Notes under the pieces: model-generated
The model's database searches: none
What the model was told of the DNA's origin: nothing
Seen by the model: the letters and a program-made list of their open reading frames with translations, nothing else
Made by a program: the position numbers and the translations under genes
Assembly (NCBI RefSeq): GCF_002776555.1
Contig: NZ_CP021497.1
Location: forward strand, 434,001 to 498,000
Direction: 5' to 3'
DNA: 64,000 nt
DNA from: Candidatus Legionella polyplacis
GTDB lineage: Bacteria > Pseudomonadota > Gammaproteobacteria > Legionellales > Legionellaceae
Shown: positions 38,707 through 47,328 of the stretch, one piece after another
How positions within the stretch are numbered: the first letter of the stretch is position 1
Layout of the letters: the number at the start of each line of letters is the position of its first letter

Positions 38707-40107
38707 ATGAATAATGATATGATAAATGAAAGAATTATGACACCTAAAGAGATTGTTCAAGAATTAGATAAATATATTATAGGACAGGATGAAGCTAAGC
38801 GTTCCGTAGCTCTTGCATTAAGAAATCGGTGGCGTCGTATGCAAATTTCAGATTTAACATTACGCAATGAAATTATGCCTAAAAATATTTTAATGATAGG
38901 TCCAACTGGTGTTGGAAAGACAGAAATTGCTAGACGTTTGGCTAAATTGGCAAAAGCACCTTTTATAAAGGTAGAAGCAAGTAAATTTACTGAGGTAGGA
39001 TATGTTGGGAGAGATGTAGATTCTATTATTCGTGATTTAGCTATTATTGCTTTTAAACAAGAAAGAGAAATAGCTATGAAGAAGGTTGAACATTTAGCTA
39101 GAATTGCTGCTGAAGAAAGAATTTTAGATGTTTTGTTGCCACCAGCTAGAGGAGATAAGAAAAACAGTGTTAGTAATGTTGATGTGGAAAATTCTTCTAT
39201 ATCGCCATCAAGTAATGAAAAGGAATCTACAACTCGTAAAATCTTTAGAGATAAATTAAGAGAAGGAAAATTAAATAAAAATGAGATAGAAATTGAATTA
39301 TCTGTTTCAAATGTTGGTATAGAAATTATGGCTCCTCCTGGAATGGAGGAAATGACGAATCAATTACAATCTATATTTCAGCAAATTGGAAGTACACGTA
39401 CTAAATCTAGGAAGTTGTTAATTTCTAAGGCCATGGAGTTATTAAGAGAAGAAGAAGCTTCTAAATTAGTTAATGAAGAAGATATTAAGAGTCGTGTAAT
39501 AGAAAGTGTGGAGCAGAATGGAATTGTGTTCATAGATGAAATAGATAAAGTAGCTAAAAGAATTGATCATTCTAGCAGTGGTAGTGATATCTCTAGAGAA
39601 GGTGTTCAACGAGATTTATTGCCTTTATTAGAAGGAACTACAGTTTCTACAAAATATGGAATGATTAGATCTGATCATATATTATTTATTGCATCAGGAG
39701 CATTTCATATATCAAAGCCTTCGGATCTTATAGCAGAATTACAAGGAAGATTGCCAATTAGAGTTGAGTTAAAAGCTTTAAGTATAAAAGATTTTGAAAA
39801 GATATTAATAGAACCAAATTGCTCTTTAACTGAACAATATGTAGCTTTGATGGCTACTGAAGGATTAAAGTTGGTTTTTAAATCTTCTGGAATTCGTCAA
39901 ATTGCAGAAGTTGCATGGAAAGTTAATGAATGTACTGAAAATATTGGTGCTCGTAGATTATATACAGTAATGGAACGTTTATTAGAAGTTATTTCTTTTG
40001 AGGCTAGCGATAAATCTGGAGAAACTATTTATATAGATTCAGAGTATGTAGGAAAGTATTTAGGAAAATTGATTGAAAATTATGATTTAGCTAGATATAT
40101 ACTTTAA
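38707..40107 (+). CDS. hslU: ATPase subunit HslU of the HslUV protease
   Basis: AAA+ unfoldase that feeds HslV. It starts near [20 protein letters not shown], with Walker [19 protein letters not shown] and the pore motif VGYVGRD. The I-domain follows (about residues 110-230), then Walker [13 protein letters not shown] and the sensor regions. Its C-terminus ends LARYIL, as needed to dock into HslV. The frame is open from a TTG four bases inside hslV (38698), but the ATG at 38707 is likelier; two more ATGs follow before the conserved part. hslV-hslU is a standard pair, often heat-shock regulated; no sigma-32 site is visible here. Confidence 0.95.
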   Translation: MNNDMINERIMTPKEIVQELDKYIIGQDEAKRSVALALRNRWRRMQISDLTLRNEIMPKNILMIGPTGVGKTEIARRLAKLAKAPFIKVEASKFTEVGYVGRDVDSIIRDLAIIAFKQEREIAMKKVEHLARIAAEERILDVLLPPARGDKKNSVSNVDVENSSISPSSNEKESTTRKIFRDKLREGKLNKNEIEIELSVSNVGIEIMAPPGMEEMTNQLQSIFQQIGSTRTKSRKLLISKAMELLREEEASKLVNEEDIKSRVIESVEQNGIVFIDEIDKVAKRIDHSSSGSDISREGVQRDLLPLLEGTTVSTKYGMIRSDHILFIASGAFHISKPSDLIAELQGRLPIRVELKALSIKDFEKILIEPNCSLTEQYVALMATEGLKLVFKSSGIRQIAEVAWKVNECTENIGARRLYTVMERLLEVISFEASDKSGETIYIDSEYVGKYLGKLIENYDLARYIL

Positions 40108-40267
40108 AAGTAGTAGATTGTTTTATTTTTATATATAAATTATTAAAGTAGTTTATATTAAGTTTGATTTTTATTTATATTTATTTTTTGTATGAATATA
40201 ATATATTTTAGTTTATTATTAGTTTGGGTTTATTGATTTTTTAATATTTAAAGGACTTGTATAGATC

Positions 40268-41178
40268 ATGGTATATAATAGAAGTTCTTTTTTAAAAAGA
40301 ATTATTGATTTTATTAATTTTGGATTGCATAATGCTAGTATGTATCCACTTTGTTTTGGTCATGGCACAAGCAATATTTGGGATGATATTTTATTATTAG
40401 TTTTAGGAACGTTGAATTTGCCATTAAGTATAAATCCAATTATCTTGCAAACTGTTGTTACATTTAAAGAAAAAAAAAAATTCTTAACAATATAAATAAA
40501 AGAATTGTTAATCGAATTCCGGTATCTTATTTAATTAAGAGATCTTATTTTTATGGTTTACTTTTTTATGTTGATAGAAACGTGTTTATTCCACGTTCAC
40601 CCATGGTATCTTTATTTTATAGAAAATTTTTGCCTTGGGTAAAAACTTTAAAAGTAAAATCTATTTTAGATCTTTGTACTGGTAGTGGTTGTTTAGCAAT
40701 ATCTTGTTGTTATATATTTTCTAAATCCATTATTGATGCTGTAGATATTTCTGAAAAAGCATTAGAGATTGCTAAGATTAATTGTAAAAAACATCGATTA
40801 TGTGATCGTATTAATTTTATTAGATCTGATTTGTGGTGTAATGTTCCAAAAATTAAATATGATTTAATTATTTCTAATCCTCCTTATGTTGGAAAAAATC
40901 AAATGAGTATATTACCAATGGAATATAGATATGAACCGAAAATAGCTTTAGAATGTATCGATGATGGTTTCTATATTATAAAAAAAATTTTAGTGAATGC
41001 TTATAAATATTTATCTAAAAATGGAATGTTATTTATTGAAGTTGGAGATAAGTATAGAAAATTAATAAATACTTTTCCAAAAATATCTTTTATAAATGTT
41101 AACCTGGAGTTAGGAGGAACTGGTGTATTGTTATTTACTAAAAAAGATTTGGTGAAAATTTTTAATTGTAAAATATGA
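40268..41178 (+). pseudogene. prmB: Ribosomal protein L3 glutamine methyltransferase, frameshifted at an A11 tract
   Basis: PrmB methylates a glutamine of ribosomal protein L3. The N-terminal part in one frame (40268-40495) includes FGHGTSNIWDDILLLVLGTL, a clear family feature, and runs into 11 consecutive A bases at 40470-40480. From there the homology continues in the -1 frame, with no stop, as RIVNRIPVSYLIKRSYFYGL and then VFIPRSPMVS, the SAM-binding LDLCTGSGCLAIS and the catalytic NPPY. Adding one A to the tract would restore a full-length gene of about 303 codons. No other damage is visible. It may be a very young pseudogene, a sequencing error, or a gene rescued by RNA polymerase slippage on the A tract. 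Confidence 0.88.
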
Positions 41179-41336
41179 AACTATATAAAAAAATTTTTAT
41201 TTTGAGGATAAAAATAATTGTTTTTTATAAGGTAAAGAAAATTTTTATTTTAATAGTAAAAAATTATAAATTTATTTTTTTGTGTTAGTAGTAATTTTAT
41301 TATTTTTTTAGAAGTATTTTATATTTTTTATTTACA

Positions 41337-42359
41337 ATGAAAAAGTTAAATATTGCTATTGTTGGAGCTACAGGAATAGTAGGAAGAATGATTTTATCTA
41401 TAATAGAAGAAAGGAAGTTTCCTATAAATAATATTTATCTTTTAGCTGGAAAACATTCTTTAGGAAGAAAAATTTTTTTTAAGAAACATGAATTGATTGT
41501 GAGAAACTTAGAATCTTTTAATTTTTCTCAAGTGGATATTGCTTTTTTTTCATGTGGAAGTTTTGTTTCTAAGAATTTTGTTCCTATGGCTGTTGCTTCA
41601 GGTTCTATTGTTATTGATAATTCTTCATATTATAGATATGATGAAGATATTCCTCTTATTGTTCCTGAAATTAATAGTTTTTGTATTAATAAATATATTT
41701 CAAGAAGAATTATTTCAAATCCTAATTGTTCAACAATAGGAATGGCTTTAGTGTTAAAACCGTTTCTTGATACTGTTGGAGTTCATAAAGTTCATGTAAC
41801 TACTTATCAGTCAGTTTCTGGAAGTGGGAAGAAAGCTATTAATGAATTAATTACTCAAGTTAAGTTATTGCTAAATGGATATCCTATTAATAAGCCAATT
41901 ATTTATCCTTATCAAATTGCATTTAATGTTATACCTCATATTGATGATTTTTGTAAAAATGGTTATACATTGGAGGAAATGAAAATGATTTGGGAAACTA
42001 AAAAAATAATAGGAAATCAAGATATATTTATTAATCCCACTGCTGTTCGTGTTCCTGTTCTATATGGACATTCTGAAGTGTTAAATTTAGAGCTTAAACA
42101 TTTATTGAGTGCAGATGAAGCTAAGCGTATTTTAAAAAAATCATCTGGAATAAAGTTGATTGATGGTGCATCTTATAATAAGTATCCTACTCCAGTTTCT
42201 CATGTTATTGGGAAAGATGAAGTTTTTGTTGGTAGGGTTAGAAATGATATTGCAAATCCTTATGGATTAAATCTATGGATTGTTTTAGATAACATAAGAA
42301 AAGGATCTGCTACTAATATGGTACAAATTGCAGAGATTTTACAAAGAGATTATTTATAG
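41337..42359 (+). CDS. asd: Aspartate-semialdehyde dehydrogenase
   Basis: Reduces aspartyl phosphate to the semialdehyde for diaminopimelate, lysine and threonine. The NADP loop is NIAIVGATGIVGRMIL at residues 5-20, the catalytic cysteine is in SNPNCSTIGMAL (near residue 130), and the active-site histidine region VPVLYGHSEVLNLEL follows later. The cysteine distinguishes it from the inactive Usg-type paralogue. Length is 340. Together with dapB it keeps a peptidoglycan precursor route open. It converges with rne. Confidence 0.95.
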   Translation: MKKLNIAIVGATGIVGRMILSIIEERKFPINNIYLLAGKHSLGRKIFFKKHELIVRNLESFNFSQVDIAFFSCGSFVSKNFVPMAVASGSIVIDNSSYYRYDEDIPLIVPEINSFCINKYISRRIISNPNCSTIGMALVLKPFLDTVGVHKVHVTTYQSVSGSGKKAINELITQVKLLLNGYPINKPIIYPYQIAFNVIPHIDDFCKNGYTLEEMKMIWETKKIIGNQDIFINPTAVRVPVLYGHSEVLNLELKHLLSADEAKRILKKSSGIKLIDGASYNKYPTPVSHVIGKDEVFVGRVRNDIANPYGLNLWIVLDNIRKGSATNMVQIAEILQRDYL

Positions 42360-42407
42360 ATTTTTGTTTTAAATGAAATAATTTATAGTATTTTTTTTGG
42401 TTTTATG

Positions 42408-42423
42408 TACATTTTAAAATGTA
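42408..42423 (+). terminator. Probable terminator after asd
   Basis: TACATTTT followed by AAAATGTA is a perfect 16-base inverted repeat 49 bases after the asd stop, followed by TTTATTTTG on the + strand. It is all weak pairs but is placed in a convergent gap with rne, where it could stop transcription from one side. No GC-rich stem exists anywhere nearby. Confidence 0.4.
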
Positions 42424-42511
42424 TTTATTTTGATGAATTTGATTTTTTTAAGATTTTTAAGATTTTCTAGTATAGTATTTATAATGATTAAAATTATAAA
42501 AAAAATTATAA

Positions 42512-44269
42512 TTATAATCTTGTAGTAATATTAATATTATTTTGTTTAATATTGTTATTTTTTTTCTTTGCACCATTAAATAAATTATACCAAAATCGTT
42601 TTAATAAATTTTTATGTTTTTTATATTTTTTAATATTTTTTTGTTGTTGTGATGTTATGGGTATTTTTGACGTAATTGTTGGATGATTTATAAAATTATT
42701 ATATTTATAATCCGAATATATGTTTGATGAGTCTATTTTTTTTGTTGGGGAATAATTTAATTTTTTATTTTTTTCATAATAGAAGATTTTTGTAATTATA
42801 TATTGAGGTATTTCCAAATAAGGACTAGAGATAATTATAATTTTTACTTCATGACGTTTTTCAATATTTTGAATAAATTCACGTTTTTCATTGAAAATAA
42901 AAGTGGCTATTTCAGCTGGTAATTGAATTTTTACTGCAAATGTTTTTTCTTTTAATGCTTCTTCTTCCGCTAATCTTAATATAGATAGACTATATGATTG
43001 TATATTTCTTACAGTTCCTCTTCCTTCACATTTTGGACATACTTCTTGAGAAGATTCTCCTAAAGATAATCTTAATCGTTGACGAGACATTTCTAATAAT
43101 CCGAATCGTGATATATGACCTATTTGAATTCTTGCTCTATCAGTTTTTAAAGATTCGCGCAAACAGTTTTCTACTTCTCGTTGGTTTTTAATTTGATACA
43201 TATCGATAAAGTCGATAACAATTAATCCACTAAGGTCTCTTAATCTTAATTGTCTTGCAATTTCATGAGCTGCTTCTAGGTTAGTATTTAAAGCTGTATC
43301 TTCTATATCTGTTCCACTAGTTGATTTAGATGAGTTTATATCAATAGATACAAGAGCTTCTGTTCTATCAATTATTAAAGAACCTCCAGATGGTAATAGA
43401 ACTTTTCGTTGATAGGCTGTTTCGATTTGACTTTCGATATGAAAGAAAGTAAATAGTGGTATACTACTGTTATATAATTTTAGATTTGGTAAAAGTTCTG
43501 GTTTTATTTTTTCTATATATTTTTTTGCTTTGATATAAGAAAATTGATTATCAATGATTATATCATTTATAGTTTTATATAAGTTATCTCTTATTGATCT
43601 AATAATTATATCTCCTTCTTGGTGTATTAAACATGGAGCTGTTTTTGTATTAAATTCTTTTAAAATAATTTTCCATTGGTTGTACAATATGTTTAAATCA
43701 GATTGTAATTCATTTATTTTTTTTCCAAATCCAGCTGTTCTAATTATGATACTCATATTTTTAGGGATTTTTAAAGTTTCTATGATTTCTTTAAGATTTT
43801 CTCTATCTTCTCCTTCAATTCTTCTAGAAATTCCATTTGATTTAGGATTGTCTGGCATTAGTACTAAGTAGCATCCTGCTAATGTTATGTATGTAGTTAG
43901 TGCAGCTCCTTTATTGCCTCTTTCTTCTTTATTTACTTGAACTAGTAATTCTTGTTTTTCTTCTAATAAAGAATGAATTGGATATTTTTTAAATTCTTCT
44001 TTAAAGTTTGAAGAATTATTATTCTGTTTTTGTTTTAAATATTTAGGTAATATTTCTTTTAATGGTAAGAATCCTTGTTTTTTAGATCCATATGTTACAA
44101 AAACTGCATTTAAACTAGGTTCTATACGTGTAATTATTGCTTTATATATATTACCTTTTTTTTTAGTTTCTGATGGACATTCAATGTCTAAATCGTATAA
44201 ATAATTATTTTTAATTAGTGCAACTCTAATTTCTTCGTTTTGGATTGCATTTATTAGTATTTTTTCCAT
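42512..44269 (-). CDS. rne: Ribonuclease E/G catalytic protein
   Basis: Endonuclease for mRNA decay and for tRNA and rRNA processing. The S1 RNA-binding domain covers about residues 35-118 (GNIYKAIITRIEPSLNAVFV). The catalytic core has LVSIDINSS and VIDFIDM with the metal-binding aspartates, and the zinc-link CPKCEGRGTV that joins dimers. At 585 residues it lacks the long disordered degradosome scaffold of E. coli RNase E; only a short lysine- and asparagine-rich tail follows the core. The position opposite rluC supports RNase E rather than RNase G. The start has a GGAGTAA site. Confidence 0.93.
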   Translation of the reverse strand: MEKILINAIQNEEIRVALIKNNYLYDLDIECPSETKKKGNIYKAIITRIEPSLNAVFVTYGSKKQGFLPLKEILPKYLKQKQNNNSSNFKEEFKKYPIHSLLEEKQELLVQVNKEERGNKGAALTTYITLAGCYLVLMPDNPKSNGISRRIEGEDRENLKEIIETLKIPKNMSIIIRTAGFGKKINELQSDLNILYNQWKIILKEFNTKTAPCLIHQEGDIIIRSIRDNLYKTINDIIIDNQFSYIKAKKYIEKIKPELLPNLKLYNSSIPLFTFFHIESQIETAYQRKVLLPSGGSLIIDRTEALVSIDINSSKSTSGTDIEDTALNTNLEAAHEIARQLRLRDLSGLIVIDFIDMYQIKNQREVENCLRESLKTDRARIQIGHISRFGLLEMSRQRLRLSLGESSQEVCPKCEGRGTVRNIQSYSLSILRLAEEEALKEKTFAVKIQLPAEIATFIFNEKREFIQNIEKRHEVKIIIISSPYLEIPQYIITKIFYYEKNKKLNYSPTKKIDSSNIYSDYKYNNFINHPTITSKIPITSQQQKNIKKYKKHKNLLKRFWYNLFNGAKKKNNNIKQNNINITTRL

Positions 44270-44797
44270 TATTTACTCCGATGCATTTAGAAAATAATAA
44301 TATTTTAATTAAAGTAGTTTTTTTTAGTTAAGGTAAAATATTTTTTTATTTTTTAAAAAATATTTTATTATAAAAAATAATATTTTATCTTTATTTTTTT
44401 ATAAAATGTTATATACATTACATGTAATGTATTTATTTTATTTTAAATATTTTTTTAGATTGTAAAAATTTTATTTTTATTAAAATTTATTAATTTGTTA
44501 GTTAATTTATATTTGTATTATATAATTTTCTTATAATAAAGATTATTTAATTATTGTTATTTGGTATGAATTAATTGTAAATTTGTGATTTAATAAGTGA
44601 TGATAAGAATATTAATGTATTTTTATTGTAGTTAAAGTTAAAGTGCAGATTAAGTATGTTGCATTGTTTATTATAACAGAAAAATAAAAATAATGTATTT
44701 TATTTTACATAAGAATTTTATTTTTTTAAAAATTTAGTGATTTTGTTTTTTAATGATGTAATATATTTTTGTTGTAAAAATATTTTTGAATATATAG
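44270..44797. promoter_or_regulatory. Long divergent rne/rluC region
   Basis: About 530 bases without an open frame between the divergent rne and rluC genes. In E. coli the rne transcript has a leader of more than 300 bases that RNase E itself cuts for autoregulation. The conserved length of this gap in an otherwise compact genome is compatible with a kept leader on the minus strand, but I could not read a conserved hairpin. No tRNA or other RNA gene is apparent. Confidence 0.35.
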
Positions 44798-45745
44798 ATG
44801 TTAAGATTTTATAAAATAATTCATCATGATTTTGTAGGACAAAGATTAGACAATTATCTTATTCGAATTTTAAAAGGTGTTCCAAAAAGTCATATTTATA
44901 AGATTATTCGAATAGGATTGGTACGAGTTAATAAAAAAAGGGTTAATGTTTCTTTTCGCCTTTCTTATCAAGATGAGATACAAGTGTCATCTGTGTATTT
45001 TATAAAAAAAAAAAATATGTTTGTTAGTTATCAGACTAAATATAATTTAAGAAAAAGTGTGATTTTTGAAAATGATCAATTATTAGTAATAAATAAACCA
45101 TCAAATTTAGCTGTTCATGGAGGTAGTGGATTATGTGTAGGGATTATTGAAGTTTTACGTGAGATTCGTAGAGATTTATTTTATCTTAATTTAATTCATA
45201 GATTAGATAAAGAGACTTCTGGCTGCTTATTAATAGCTAAAAAACGTAGTATTGCAAAATGTATTGGAAAATTATTGGAAGATCGTAAAGTTAAAAAAGT
45301 TTATTTAGCTTTGCTATTAAATACTTGGAAACATCCAGATATGGTGAGTGTAAATGTGGGATTGAAAAAGATTAAAACAAGTGTTGGAAGAAAAATTATT
45401 ATTTCTAAAAGATTAGGTAAACCTTCATTAACAGTGTTTTATTTATTAGAAAATTATCAAAATGCTTGTTTGGTAAAAATTATTCCAAAAACTGGAAGAA
45501 CTCATCAAATTAGAGTTCATAGTTCTTATTTAGGGCATCCTATAATTGGAGATAAAAAATATGGAAATGCATTTTTAGATAAATTAGAAAAAATAAATTT
45601 TTCTATTGATAGATTATATTTACATGCTGAATCAATATCTTTTACCATAGATAAAAAATTTTATCAATTTAAGTCTTTATTAGACGATAATTTTTTTAAG
45701 TTATTAAAGGAATTTCGTAGTAGTAATTTTATTGTTAATCTTTGA
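44798..45745 (+). CDS. rluC: 23S rRNA pseudouridine synthase RluC
   Basis: Makes pseudouridines at 955, 2504 and 2580 of 23S rRNA in E. coli. An S4-type RNA-binding domain occupies about residues 14-60 (GQRLDNYLIRILKGVPKSHI). The catalytic motif is LIHRLDKETSGCLLIAKK with the essential aspartate (near 144), and the PKTGRTHQIRVHSSYLGHPI motif follows. The 315-residue size fits. A 12-A tract codes for lysines near residue 70, in frame here. The gene lies divergent from rne as in E. coli, which favours RluC over RluD. Confidence 0.92.
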   Translation: MLRFYKIIHHDFVGQRLDNYLIRILKGVPKSHIYKIIRIGLVRVNKKRVNVSFRLSYQDEIQVSSVYFIKKKNMFVSYQTKYNLRKSVIFENDQLLVINKPSNLAVHGGSGLCVGIIEVLREIRRDLFYLNLIHRLDKETSGCLLIAKKRSIAKCIGKLLEDRKVKKVYLALLLNTWKHPDMVSVNVGLKKIKTSVGRKIIISKRLGKPSLTVFYLLENYQNACLVKIIPKTGRTHQIRVHSSYLGHPIIGDKKYGNAFLDKLEKINFSIDRLYLHAESISFTIDKKFYQFKSLLDDNFFKLLKEFRSSNFIVNL

Positions 45746-45770
45746 TTAATATATTTTTAGAAAGTATTTT

Positions 45771-45805
45771 AATATTGTTTTACAATATTGATTAAAATCA
45801 ATATT
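45771..45805 (+). terminator. Two overlapping hairpins after rluC
   Basis: AATATTGT-TTT-ACAATATT (45771-45789) and AATATTGAT-TAAA-ATCAATATT (45784-45805) are both perfect stems, of 8 and 9 pairs. They share six bases, so only one can form at a time. They lie 25 bases after the rluC stop. A T-rich run does not follow strictly, so the terminator role is inferred from position. Confidence 0.4.
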
Positions 45806-46032
45806 TATTGAATTTAGAAAAAATAAGTAATAATGAATTTGATATTTTTATGAAAATTTTATATTTAACAAATATTTAAATAAGATTTTAAAAAAAATAA
45901 ATTTGATTTTTTAATTTTTAAATATATAAGAATATTTTAAAAAATTATTAAAATAATAAATAATGTTTAAAATTAAAGATTAAATCTGATTTAATTTTTT
46001 TAATCTTATTAAAGATAAATTACATAATAAAT

Positions 46033-46593
46033 ATGTTTATAAATGTTCCTAATTTTTTAACTTTTATACGTATAATATTGATACCAGTATTTGTTTTAAT
46101 TTTTTATTTACCATTTTTTTGGTCGAATAAATTAGCGGCTATTATTTTTGCTTTTGCTAGTTTTACAGATTGTTTAGATGGATATTTGGCTAGAAAATTA
46201 AGACAAATATCAATGTTTGGTGCTTTTTTAGATCCAGTTGCAGATAAATTATTGGTAGTTTGTAGTTTATTATTATTAGTTGGGTCTAAATGTATAAATA
46301 ATATTACTATTCCTGCATTTATTATTATTGGAAGAGAAATTATAATATCTTCTTTAAGAGAATGGATGGCTGAAGTAGGTAATCGAACTAGCATTGCAGT
46401 TAGATATATTGGAAAAATAAAGACTTTAATGCAAATGATCGCGCTTTTTTTATTAATTTTTTTTAATTCTTTTCATTCTCTTTATTTTTTTATTGGATTA
46501 ATATTACTTTACATTTCTGTGATTTTAACATTATGGTCTATGATTATATATATCATCATAGTTCGGACTCAGTTGACATATTATAATGATTGA
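46033..46593 (+). CDS. pgsA: CDP-diacylglycerol-glycerol-3-phosphate 3-phosphatidyltransferase
   Basis: Makes phosphatidylglycerophosphate, the first step to phosphatidylglycerol and cardiolipin, in the cytoplasmic membrane. The CDP-alcohol phosphotransferase signature is complete: DCLDGYLARKLRQISMFGAF-LDPVAD, with the four metal-binding aspartates, around residues 49-74. About four to five membrane helices surround it. The opening FINVPNFLTFIRIILIPVFV is typical. Its 186 residues fit the family. The tRNA genes for Gly, Cys and Leu follow, exactly as E. coli pgsA-glyW-cysT-leuZ. gpsA, which supplies glycerol-3-phosphate, is close by. Confidence 0.95.
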   Translation: MFINVPNFLTFIRIILIPVFVLIFYLPFFWSNKLAAIIFAFASFTDCLDGYLARKLRQISMFGAFLDPVADKLLVVCSLLLLVGSKCINNITIPAFIIIGREIIISSLREWMAEVGNRTSIAVRYIGKIKTLMQMIALFLLIFFNSFHSLYFFIGLILLYISVILTLWSMIIYIIIVRTQLTYYND

Positions 46594-46727
46594 TTATATT
46601 AAAAATTTTTTTTAAAAAGTGTAATTTTGTATTTAAAAGAATTTTTTGTTTTTAAATGTTTTTTTTAATGTTTTTTTAAGTACTAATCATATTTATTGTA
46701 TTAATTCAATATTTGAATTTAAGTTTA

Positions 46728-46755
46728 TTGACATAAGTTAATTTTAATATAAAAT
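46728..46755 (+). promoter_or_regulatory. Promoter of the Gly-Cys-Leu tRNA cluster
   Basis: A perfect -35 TTGACA (46728-46733) is followed after 16 bases by TAAAAT (46750-46755, five of six matches). Transcription would start near 46762, leaving an 18-base leader before tRNA-Gly. No other -35 as good occurs in the pgsA-tRNA gap. Confidence 0.6.
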
Positions 46756-46779
46756 TTAAATTTTAATGAAATAAAGTTT

Positions 46780-46852
46780 GCGGGAATAGCTCAGTTGGTA
46801 GAGTACAATCTTGCCAAGATTGTGGTCGCGAGTTCGAATCTCGTTTCCCGCT
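46780..46852 (+). tRNA. tRNA-Gly(GCC)
   Basis: Acceptor GCGGGAA pairs with TTCCCGC and the discriminator is T. D-loop AGCTCAGTTGGTAGAG, anticodon stem CAATC/GATTG with loop TTGCCAA (anticodon GCC, reading GGC and GGU), and T-arm CGAGTTCGAATCTCG are all normal. No CCA is encoded. First member of the E. coli-like glyW-cysT-leuZ cluster. Confidence 0.97.
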
Positions 46853-46958
46853 CTTAATTTATTATTTAATTATATAGTTAGAATTAACATTTTTATAAAA
46901 ATGTTTTTATATTTTTTATTTTTTATATTGTAGAATAGTGTAAAAAAATAATTAGTGT

Positions 46959-47029
46959 GGCTGTGTGGCAGAGTGGTTATGCAGCGGCCTGCAAAGCCGT
47001 ATACGTCGGTTCAAATCCGACCTCAGCCT
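46959..47029 (+). tRNA. tRNA-Cys(GCA)
   Basis: Anticodon loop CTGCAAA gives GCA. The T-arm GTCGG-TTCAAAT-CCGAC pairs fully and the discriminator T73, an identity element for cysteinyl-tRNA synthetase, is present. The acceptor stem GGCTGTG/CTCAGCC has a U-U mismatch at its sixth pair. Second tRNA of the cluster. CCA is not encoded. Confidence 0.95.
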
Positions 47030-47069
47030 CCTTATTTATATAATAATAGTAATTCTTAAAGTTTTTATA

Positions 47070-47158
47070 GCCCAGATGGCGAAATAGGTAGACGCAAGGG
47101 ACTTAAAATCCCTCGGAGAATAATAAACTCCATGCTGGTTCAAATCCAGTTCTGGGCA
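47070..47158 (+). tRNA. tRNA-Leu(TAA)
   Basis: Class II tRNA. Acceptor GCCCAGA/TCTGGGC, discriminator A, anticodon stem AGGGA/TCCCT with loop CTTAAAA (anticodon TAA). A long variable arm pairs as GGAG with CTCC. T-arm CTGGTTCAAATCCAG. Reads UUA, the most common leucine codon in such an AT-rich genome. Third tRNA of the cluster; no encoded CCA. Confidence 0.96.
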
Positions 47159-47177
47159 TAAATATAGTTTTTGGTAA

Positions 47178-47202
47178 AATATTTTAATTTTATTAAAATA
47201 TT
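47178..47202 (+). terminator. Probable terminator of the tRNA cluster
   Basis: AATATTTTAAT and ATTAAAATATT form a perfect 11-pair stem with a three-base loop, 20 bases after tRNA-Leu and in a convergent gap before gpsA. It is made only of A and T, so its strength is doubtful, but the position is right. Confidence 0.4.
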
Positions 47203-47328
47203 ATTGAAAATTTGTATATGAATAATTTTTATAAAATAGGGATGATATATTGTTAAATGTTATTTATATTTTGATTTTAAGTAAGTGTTTTAAATTTTAT
47301 TTAAATTATAAAAGTATTATTGTTATAT

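Noticed and set aside
40582-41178. A separate, short intact methyltransferase gene beginning at 40582
   Set aside because: The frame continues upstream without a stop into sequence that matches the middle of PrmB, so this is the second part of a frameshifted gene rather than a gene of its own.
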